From the NCBI GenBank assembly GCA_037176885.1, contig JAWWNJ010000057.1, forward strand, positions 372,001 through 436,000: a stretch of DNA of 64,000 bases. Direction: 5' to 3'. This DNA comes from Favolaschia claudopus. Lineage: Eukaryota > Basidiomycota > Agaricomycetes > Agaricales > Mycenaceae. The translations under genes and the position numbers were made by a program. Under the pieces are notes generated by a model that saw only the letters and a program-made list of their open reading frames with translations, had not been told where the DNA came from and searched no databases. Positions 57,641 through 64,000 of this stretch are shown one piece after another. Position 1 is the stretch's first letter, and each line of letters begins with the position of its first letter.

Positions 57641-59124
57641 TCAACGAAGGGCAGCGAACCCAACGGTGTTTGTGCCGAAGTCAAAGATATTTAGCTGGTT
57701 CTGCATGAACGAATCTCCCAAAAGCCAAACGTTGCTCCCCAAACCGATGTCCTGGCCCGAGAGAGCGCCGACGCATTGAGACGACCCCGCCGCGGTCAAC
57801 CCAAGGTTGATGGTGGCTGCAGAGATCACCCAGTCCTTCCCGCCCCAGTTGAATTTCATTTGAGGCGGGGTGGCGCATGGGAAGGAGTAGAAACCGTTTT
57901 CAGCGTCAAAGACAGCCGAGCCAGGCACTTTCGCCCAAACCTGCGGGACAACTCAGGTAGGTCAGACCAAATGCAGGTACACGCACCTTCTTCACAGCGG
58001 AGGGCGGCCCGTACATGATCGTCGTGCCGGAATCGATGATGGTCTGAAAGCCTGAAGTAACGACAGTATTGCCCACTTTGATGCGGGCATTGGGTATCTG
58101 CCAGAATCCCGTCGAGAGATTGATGCGGTGCGTCTCAATGCTACCTTTATACTTGGCTGGGTTGGTGCCTCCGAGGTACAACTCGGAGCCCTTCTTCGCG
58201 AGATAGAACGAAAAGCGATTCGCTTTGAGGTTGCCATTGGCACGCGCGGTGTTGAAGAAGGGGCTCCGGTGAAGTTGAGAGAGGGCAGGATAGCCCATGC
58301 CCAAGATGCCGTCGACGACGACGTCGGCAAAGTTGCCGTTAACGACCGTGGCAGCACTGAAGTACTGGTTGGTCGCTTTGATTCCAACCACGGAGACTGT
58401 GTCCTGAGTACATCGAATTACATTGGATGACGGAATGAACAAAGGAAAGGCACCGTAAAGATAGGTCCGGATACTTGGCTGGAGTCTCCGTAGGTTATCT
58501 GGAATATACCGGGTCTGGGTTTCGAGGTATTGGAGAGCAAGGGATTGTATCTGTTCATACTGCCGCAGCTTGTGCATGCGCGAGAAGGAACCCATAGATC
58601 CGACGATCCGGCTGTCCGTCGGTCTATGAGCCATAACTCGGGAAACGTTGTGTTGAGACTCACTATCAAAGTCAATGAGGAAACGTTGAGCAGGCGTCCC
58701 GATAGAGATATTCCCGCCCCACAGTAACTCGTTATTGATGTCAATCAGGGCCTCACTCTGGCGCCGTTGCAGACGTTCTGCTACATCTCGTGCGACGGTG
58801 GCGTAAGGCTTGATTACTGCACCCTGAAAGAGTGTCGGTCGACGAGACAACGAGAGGGAGGGATTCTCCATGTACCTCTGGTAAAGAGGCGATTCCGAGA
58901 TTCTTGATGATGGTCTTGAGGTTATGTCGGTACTTGTTGATTGTGGCAGCCCCAGCAGATTCCGCCCTATCCTTGTCAAAAATTCCGTTGTGGGTAAAGG
59001 AGGTCCTCTTGCGCAAAGGTATTGCAATAGTCTTCGCTTCAATCTCTGGCGTAGGCTTGGCTGCTGCAGATCCAGATAGAACGAGAGTTATAGCAAGGAG
59101 TAATATGGCGGTCGGGTTTCTCAT
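57641..59124 (-). CDS. Secreted pepsin-like aspartic protease (A1 family)
   Basis: Minus-strand model from MRNPTAILLLAITLVLSGSA (signal peptide) and a propeptide with LRKRTSFTHNGIF and LIDINNELLWGGNISIGTPA. The first active site, FLIDFDTGSSDLWVPS, is completed across an intron; then GIFQITYGDSSQVSG, VVDGILGMGYPALS, FSFYLAKKGSELYLGGTNPA, the second active site TIIDSGTTIMYGP, and a C-terminal lobe with SSQCVGALSGQDIGLGSNVW, ending FGTNTVGFAALR. Both D-T/S-G motifs are present, the spacing is normal, and the size of about 410 residues fits. It is an extracellular acid endopeptidase of the polyporopepsin type, likely nutritional. Confidence 0.92.
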
Positions 59125-59364
59125 CGTAAAGACAGAATGGTACAAAAAGAGCGGCGGGGGTGGTCGACGAAAGCAAGAGGGTACTATGCTGACAATATCC
59201 AGGTCTTCATGTGTGCCGACATGATTGAGACGCAGAGGGGTTGATACTTGGGGCCCTTGGGGACCTGGCTCGGAACTCCTGTGGCGGAAATTCTAGTCGA
59301 CAAAAAAAGAACACGCTCCAGGGATCATGGAAGAAAATGGTAAAATCCTTCTGAACATGCCGCA
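59125..59364. other. Upstream flank of protease gene
   Basis: Intergenic sequence between the protease start and the foldback MITE. No gene recognised. Confidence 0.35.
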
Positions 59365-59622
59365 GCACAGGGGGGATAACTGAATGTCTCCCGGCCAAAT
59401 ATGCGAAAGAAATGCGAAAGATAGTTACAATGCTTCTCAAATATTTGACAAAGAAATTATTGGAAAGACATGCAAAGAACATCCTGATTAAGGCATGTCT
59501 TTCTCATAAATTGCGGATGCCTTTCACACTCTTTGTCGTCTGTCATTCGAAAGGTATTGTAACTGTCTTTCGCATATTTTCTGGATACCTCGCCGTCAGA
59601 TATTTGCTTATCTCCCCTGTGC
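59365..59622. mobile_element. Foldback MITE, about 258 bp
   Basis: Both ends read inward GCACAGGGG-GATAA, then AATATGCGAAAGA and AGTTACAAT. Further in, both arms share GACAAAGA and a perfect 11-bp arm GAAAGACATGC facing GCATGTCTTTC around a 19-nt loop (59462-59502). The whole element can fold into one long imperfect hairpin. No clear target-site duplication was found. It lies between the divergent protease and SRPBCC-like genes. Confidence 0.75.
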
Positions 59623-59832
59623 AGGAGTGAATAAGAGTTATAAGTCCGAAAATTTGGGCGAGTCGTCCTATCCACTGCCAGGTTCACAGAAGACTGCTGG
59701 CAGCGTGGCATTGGGGCGATTGTCACGAAGCGCGTGACGGTAACGTTCTCGTGACACTGTGACTCTCGCGTTGCCGTGACGTGTTGGAACTTGAACAGAA
59801 CTCTCTTGAACAACAACCTGTCTTTGTGGACG

Positions 59833-60463
59833 ATGGCCTTGCCCCCGCTTTCCTCCTCTGGTGTCTTTACCTCTACTGCCTCCATACGGATTGACGCGCC
59901 TCGTGAAAAAGTCTGGGAAGCGCTTCTGGACTTTGATTCATATAAAGAATGGTTAGAGCTCCGAGCTCTGATCACTTTGTTCTTTTCCATTAACTATTGC
60001 AAAGGAACCCATTTGTGTATGTAGGATATCATCCTTCCCAAACCAGTTCGCATAAATCATTCTCTTTCGCAGTCGCAGTCAAGTTCTCGTCACCTCATCT
60101 GGTGCTAAGCTGGATGGCCCACCAGCTGTAGACGCTCTCATCAAAATGGAACCTGTTCACCTCCCCCCAACAATGGGCGACCCCGCGTTCATGGGCTCGC
60201 AGTCCGCGTTGGTCCGAATAATTGCGCTTGACCACGAGAACTACCGCGCTGCATGGGTGACCGCCAGCATGCCCAAATGGGCCTTGTTCGCGGAACGATG
60301 GCAGACGCTCACAGTCGAAGAAAACGGGGTAACAAAGTACGAGAGTGTGGAGGTCTTCAGCGGCATCTTGGCATATGTGGTCAAGTGGTTCGTTGGGAAG
60401 GCTTTAGACCAAGGCGTGATGGCCATGGCTGAAGGCCTGAAGAGTCGCTGCGAAAACGCCTGA
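59833..60463 (+). CDS. SRPBCC (polyketide cyclase/START-like) domain protein
   Basis: Three exons, 59833-59951, 60005-60016 and 60073-60463, give 173 residues. The start STASIRIDAPREKVWEALLD is the typical first strand and helix of the SRPBCC ligand-binding fold; FDSYKEW is joined through a 12-nt exon to NPFV and then RSQVLVTSSGAKLDG. Later segments, YRAAWVTASMPKWALFAERW and TLTVEENGVTKYESVEVFSG, supply the curved sheet and the final helix ALDQGVMAMAEGLKSRCENA closes the pocket. No enzyme activity or ligand can be read from the sequence; proteins of this fold bind lipids, polyketides or other hydrophobic molecules. Confidence 0.82.
60005..60016 (+). other. 12-nt microexon (SRPBCC W-N-P-F-V segment)
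   Basis: Twelve bases between acceptor ttgcaaag and donor gtatgt complete W-N-P-F-V, the conserved turn after the first helix of the SRPBCC fold. Confidence 0.8.
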
Positions 60464-60871
60464 ATTATCTCCATTATATCTCTTGCGAGTACAAGGTTCT
60501 GTGGTAAGTGAACCTTCATTGCGCTGGCTTGTTTCATGGAACCGCTTCCAGTTGTATTCGGTCTTTATTATTAATTTTGCCGTGTCTTCGCAGTTCACAC
60601 CTTTTACAACCCGTTCTTTCAAGTCCAGTCATCGTGGCGAACCATCTGCCAATTTGCTTTCCGACTCAGCTTTCCGAGCGCGCAGATAAATAGACGAGCG
60701 TGTTTCACAACAAGGTCCAACAACCCAAGAAAAAGTACAGAATGCTTTTTGATACAGTGATATGCGATATGCGATGAGGGCAATTATTCTAGAGGTAAGT
60801 TAGGGAAATGAGCGGCGTATGCGGGTATGAGTGTCCATGCTGTAAATCATCCCTGCTAGATGACAGCAATT
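60464..60871. other. Convergent 3' intergenic region
   Basis: No gene recognised; 3' UTR space of the SRPBCC-like (+) and small acidic protein (-) genes. Confidence 0.4.
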
Positions 60872-61464
60872 TTATTCCGAATCCTCCTCCTGGATGACAT
60901 ACAGCGGCGAAGGCGGGCGACGAAGCGGATGGTTGTGGTGACGACGTCCGCGAGAACGGGATGACCGCCTGGGACTTGGTGCGTGGATTACAGGTCGTCC
61001 GACGGATTTGCAGGATGAGGAATAGAGGAGGTAAGGCTCCCCCTCAGGCACATATCGAATGTCTGAGTCGAGGATGTCGAGCTCACTCTCATCTTCCAGA
61101 TCCAAGTCGAAATCGGGCATGTCGAACGATGCATTTGGTGGGATGTATGAAGTGGATATCTGTTCAGGGACCTATGAGCTGTGGGTCCAGGGTGAACAGC
61201 AGAAGGGACACGGACCGTGGCAGTTATCCGTACTGCGGACTGGTTGATCCACGCAGCTACTCTTTGGACGCATTCCCGCTGCTTCGCCCGAGCACCCTCA
61301 TCCTCTTCGTCATCTTCGTCGAAGGATCCCCTCCGACCTTCATTGTAAAATTGCGGGGAACTCGGGGAGGGCTGGCAAGAAGAGCTAGCCGCCATGTTGT
61401 GGTAGTCGACGTCCAAGCGTCGAGCGTGGAGGTCAAAATTGGTGGTGTTCATGAGGGTAGGCAT
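60872..61464 (-). CDS. Small acidic protein of unknown function
   Basis: Two exons on the minus strand. The first starts MPTLMNTTNFDLHARRLDVD, contains FDEDDEEDEGARAKQREC and ends VAAWINQSAVRITAT. After a 44-nt intron (donor gtccgt) come VPEQISTSYIPPNASFDMPD, DLDLEDESELDILDSD and a basic Arg/Pro/His-rich C-terminus ending YVIQEEDSE. About 180 residues, with acidic and basic patches and no membrane segment. Family not recognised. The intron restores the frame of the second exon, which supports a real gene. Confidence 0.6.
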
Positions 61465-61940
61465 GTTCTACCAGGTTGTGGAGGATGGTGAAGGTGAGAC
61501 GATGGCAAGCAGCGCCTCATCGCGCGATTCATATTTAAGGGTTCAGCACAGTCCGCAGTTTGATGGCACGGCCCACGGCGCGGTTGACTGCGATTCTGCG
61601 GATCGGCTAATTGCGGACTGTGCTTTTCGTGACCTCGGCTGACTTTTGTAAGCTGTGTCTGTCATTTGGCAACGGATCCAGCCTGACTCTGAGAAAGTCA
61701 ACACCGACTAAACGGAGGATCCGGAGGGATCCGGGCTACGGAGGACTCAACGCGCCCGACTTCCTAATTGGGTCTTTTCTTGATGACGTCATTGTCAGGA
61801 AGGCCTTGGAATCTTCAGGAAATTTCTCGGAAACTCACTCGTATTCGAACCTATTCGAACGCGCTCTCGAAGGTCTGATGCAATGGTATATAATCTGCAA
61901 TCTCAGTGGCCCCCGTCCTCACATCTAATCAGTCGCGAAC
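61465..61940. other. Divergent intergenic region
   Basis: Promoter space between the small acidic protein (-) and the BAG-domain gene (+). Contains an A/T-rich tatata box-like element near 61889. No gene. Confidence 0.4.
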
Positions 61941-63257
61941 ATGTTCTCATCGTTTTATCCCTCGCCCTCCCGATCTTACTACTCGCCGGCGTATTATAGC
62001 CAACCTTCGGCGGGGTACTACCGACCCTCTGCCTACGAACCATCACCATACTCTCAGCCTTCCTCTTACGCTCGGGCTCTAGCCCAACAGCAGCAGCGCG
62101 CTCGAGAGCTCGCACTTGCGCAAGAACGGGAGCGCCAGCGCCTTGCCGGCTCTCGATACTTCCCCAACGGCTACGATTACGAGCCCGAGAGCGACGAGGA
62201 TGACTATCCCTACCTGCATCCGCGTCAACGCGCTCTTCTGGAGGCCAAGCGACGTCAAGAAGCTCTGGAACTGCAGCGAAGACAAGCCATCGAAGCTCGT
62301 ATGGCTCGCGAGTTGGCCTTGAAACAACAGCAGGCAGAGCGAGAAAGAGTGAGCGAAGCTCTTCCAAATCTTTCCTCGGACCAGGAGACTGACGTGCAAT
62401 CTAACCAGAATCAACCCCAGTCTCCGATACGTTCTCCTGTCTCCCCTTCTGCCACAGAGCCGACACCCAAATCGACGGCCTCCCCGGCAGTTCCAACACC
62501 AACTCCTTCCTCTTCTCCCTCTCCCGCCGCACCTTCTCCCGAGCGGCTCGAAGAAGCAGCTACCACAATCCAAACCCATTACCGCATCCACCGCGCTCTA
62601 CGAGCCATCTCCTCCCTCGCCTCACAGTTCCAATCCATCAAATCCTCCTTCGTTCCCCCTACCTCCATCGACTACCAATCCACAGATGGCGTCGTCTCCA
62701 TCCCTGTTCTCCAATCACCCGTCTCCAACCCATCTGTGGAAGCAGGCGACGCAAAGCTCGCATTTACCCCCAAGAACATACCTCTGCACACGTACAACGA
62801 GCTTCTTAGCCGTTTGCTCGTTTCGCTCGACGCGGTGGAGAGCCGGGGCGACCGTAGAGTGCGTGAGCAGCGACGGGCAGTCGTTCGCGAGGTGGAGGCA
62901 GAAGCAGCGCGGTTTGAGGCGTTTTGGCAAGGCGTGTGGAAGGATGGGCAGGCTCGAAAGCAGGAGTCTGAGGAGATGGCTGAAGACGCACCTGAAGAAG
63001 AAGAGAAGGAAGTTTGTGCGATGGTCGTCGATGCGGACGAGGAAGAGCCTGCGCTTCCTGAACTGTCCCCTGCAGCAGCGGATTCTGATTCCGACATCGA
63101 GCCCGAACTTGTCTGGACCCCGCCCGAGACGCCCGCAGCATCGCCTGAGCTTGTGCTCTCTCCAGAGTCCGAGCTAGAGCAGGAGGAAGGCGTCTTGGTT
63201 GGGGCAGCCGAGGAGAAGAATCCTATAGCAGTCGCAGATGATTTTGTTCTTGTATAA
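61941..63257 (+). CDS. BAG-domain protein with IQ motif
   Basis: An intronless 438-residue frame. The N-terminus is Tyr/Ser/Pro-rich (SRSYYSPAYYSQPSAGYYRP), then a long Gln/Arg/Glu/Ala helix (QQQQRARELALAQERERQRL), a Ser/Pro linker, an IQ-like motif (EEAATTIQTHYRIHRALRAI) near residue 203 and a BAG-like three-helix domain (YNELLSRLLVSLDAVESRGD, REQRRAVVREVEAEAARFEA) at about 277-330, followed by an acidic tail. BAG domains bind the Hsp70 nucleotide-binding domain and trigger nucleotide release; the IQ motif suggests calmodulin binding. The role is therefore likely as an Hsp70 co-chaperone; the partner is inferred. The Hsp70-like gene at 35924 is ER-lumenal and not an obvious partner. Confidence 0.82.
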   Translation: MFSSFYPSPSRSYYSPAYYSQPSAGYYRPSAYEPSPYSQPSSYARALAQQQQRARELALAQERERQRLAGSRYFPNGYDYEPESDEDDYPYLHPRQRALLEAKRRQEALELQRRQAIEARMARELALKQQQAERERVSEALPNLSSDQETDVQSNQNQPQSPIRSPVSPSATEPTPKSTASPAVPTPTPSSSPSPAAPSPERLEEAATTIQTHYRIHRALRAISSLASQFQSIKSSFVPPTSIDYQSTDGVVSIPVLQSPVSNPSVEAGDAKLAFTPKNIPLHTYNELLSRLLVSLDAVESRGDRRVREQRRAVVREVEAEAARFEAFWQGVWKDGQARKQESEEMAEDAPEEEEKEVCAMVVDADEEEPALPELSPAAADSDSDIEPELVWTPPETPAASPELVLSPESELEQEEGVLVGAAEEKNPIAVADDFVLV

Positions 63258-63818
63258 AACGACCGTCTTAAATTATTATTCCTATGTATATAAGTAGCAA
63301 ATATCCCAATCATATAATCTCACTCCATCGAACTCATCAGTGAGTCGAAAGTAGACCACAGACTTACAGAATGTGCATGGTTGCAGTTGAGTGAAAACTG
63401 TTAGAACAGTTCGCCGCGGCAATGCCCTCGCCGCCTAACTCCTTCCACAATACAACGACGACTTGAACCAGCCCGAACCACGTCTTTGGGCTTGGGTTTG
63501 ACTTGAACCATTAGCGATCTCTTTAGGATACTTTCGCTGTGGCACAACGCACACCCTATCTGGTTCCTTGTCAGCCCAAGAGACGACCTTGCTGCCACGA
63601 AAATCATTCAAGATTTCCATTGCAATGATTCAATTGCATTGTTCGAACGCCTTGTCGCTGTCACGTTCTGTCGAGGCAATTTAGCTTACGTCAAAGACTC
63701 TTCTGAATCCAGAAATCTTTTTGACGAGCGCACTCAGCCAGTAGCCATGACTCAAAAGGATCGGACCGCGACATGTCTCACTCCCCACTGCACCTGGACC
63801 TGTTACCACTCTGCCAGC
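63258..63818. other. Intergenic region
   Basis: 3' flank of the BAG-domain gene. Overlapping minus-strand frames at 63401-63620 were examined and show no recognised family. Confidence 0.35.
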
Positions 63819-64000
63819 ATGTCCTCATTTGCTCCAATGTGCGCTTTCTTCTCATTTCCACGCACGAGTATCGCTAAGTGCTTGTCGCAGTACAATGCCT
63901 ATCCTCATAGGAGCTCTTCTCAATTTCTTCTTTTTCGGTATTCTATTGGTGCAAGTTTGTATGTGCAGTTGCCCTGTTCACGGTCTCCAATCAACCGTCG
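63819..64000 (+). CDS. DUF6534-like membrane protein, 5' end only
   Basis: Exon 1 is only 20 nt (63819-63838, MSSFAP plus two bases) and exon 2 63891-63958 reads TMPILIGALLNFFFFGILLV then QV, the first membrane segment. A donor gtatgt follows, and the rest lies beyond the window. The start pattern (short polar leader, then Pro-Ile-Leu-Ile-Gly-Ala-Leu-x-Asn and Gly-Ile-Leu-x-Val-Gln) is typical of seven-pass DUF6534-type proteins in Agaricomycetes. Function unknown. Confidence 0.6.
   Translation, partial: MSSFAPMCAFFSFPRTSIAKCLSQYNAYPHRSSSQFLLFRYSIGASLYVQLPCSRSPINR

Noticed and set aside
63401..63620. Overlapping minus-strand frames with Arg-rich ends that recalled a small ribosomal protein.
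   Set aside because: The motif spacing does not fit any ribosomal protein I know, and the frames overlap.
1..64000. A secondary-metabolite or defence gene cluster.
   Set aside because: Neighbouring genes are functionally unrelated, and no synthase, transporter or regulator group is present.

Overview
This window looks like nuclear DNA of a mushroom-forming basidiomycete (Agaricomycetes). The grounds are dense genes on both strands, many phase-consistent introns of about 45-60 nt, and several families typical of that class: DUF6533- and DUF6534-like membrane proteins, a two-part F-box-like family, a tiny 'MGSVFSAMG' hydrophobic protein, phosphotransferase-like kinases, cutinase and a pepsin-like protease. 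All gene models were built by hand by joining exons across GT-AG introns with matching phase. No database search was run.

Layout. 1-8.3 kb: an intronless phosphotransferase-like kinase (+), a secreted single-pass membrane protein split into many tiny exons (+), and a peroxisomal acyl-CoA oxidase ending in AKL (-). 8.35-11.6 kb: an F-box-like gene (-) that is one copy of a 2.64-kb segmental duplication, then a GC-rich TIR element. 11.7-26 kb: a Uds1-like coiled-coil septation protein (+), a second phosphotransferase-like kinase (-), a two-pass membrane protein (+), a serine beta-lactamase-like hydrolase (+), a SUR7/PalI-like protein (-) and a DUF6533-like protein (-). 26.9-35.2 kb: a MOV10/SDE3-like SF1 RNA helicase (-) whose gene contains a 4.48-kb transposon. 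35.9-41 kb: an ER Hsp70 of the Lhs1/GRP170 type ending in HDEL (+) and a cutinase (+). 41.3-43.9 kb: the second F-box copy (-). 44-53.2 kb: an HpcH/HpaI-type aldolase (-), a 75-aa hydrophobic protein (-), a protein with only the pre-GTPase part of GTPBP1/2 (+) and a Munc13-like C2 protein (-). 53.5-64 kb: a Pro/Ser-rich gene with a hAT-like element in one intron (-), a kinase-like protein (+), an aspartic protease (-), a foldback MITE, a SRPBCC-like protein (+), a small acidic protein (-), a BAG-domain protein (+) and the 5' end of a DUF6534-like gene at the right edge.

The most notable signal concerns gene architecture rather than a gene cluster. Two DNA transposons with clear target-site duplications (10 bp and 7-8 bp) both lie inside introns that were 53 and 41 nt long before insertion, so both host genes can still be read in frame. 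One host is a MOV10/SDE3-type helicase, a family linked to RNA silencing. There are also very small exons (9, 11, 12 and 18 nt), and two genes in which runs of seven consecutive exons are all multiples of three and bounded by phase-2 introns. I see no metabolic cluster, CRISPR array, rRNA or tRNA gene.
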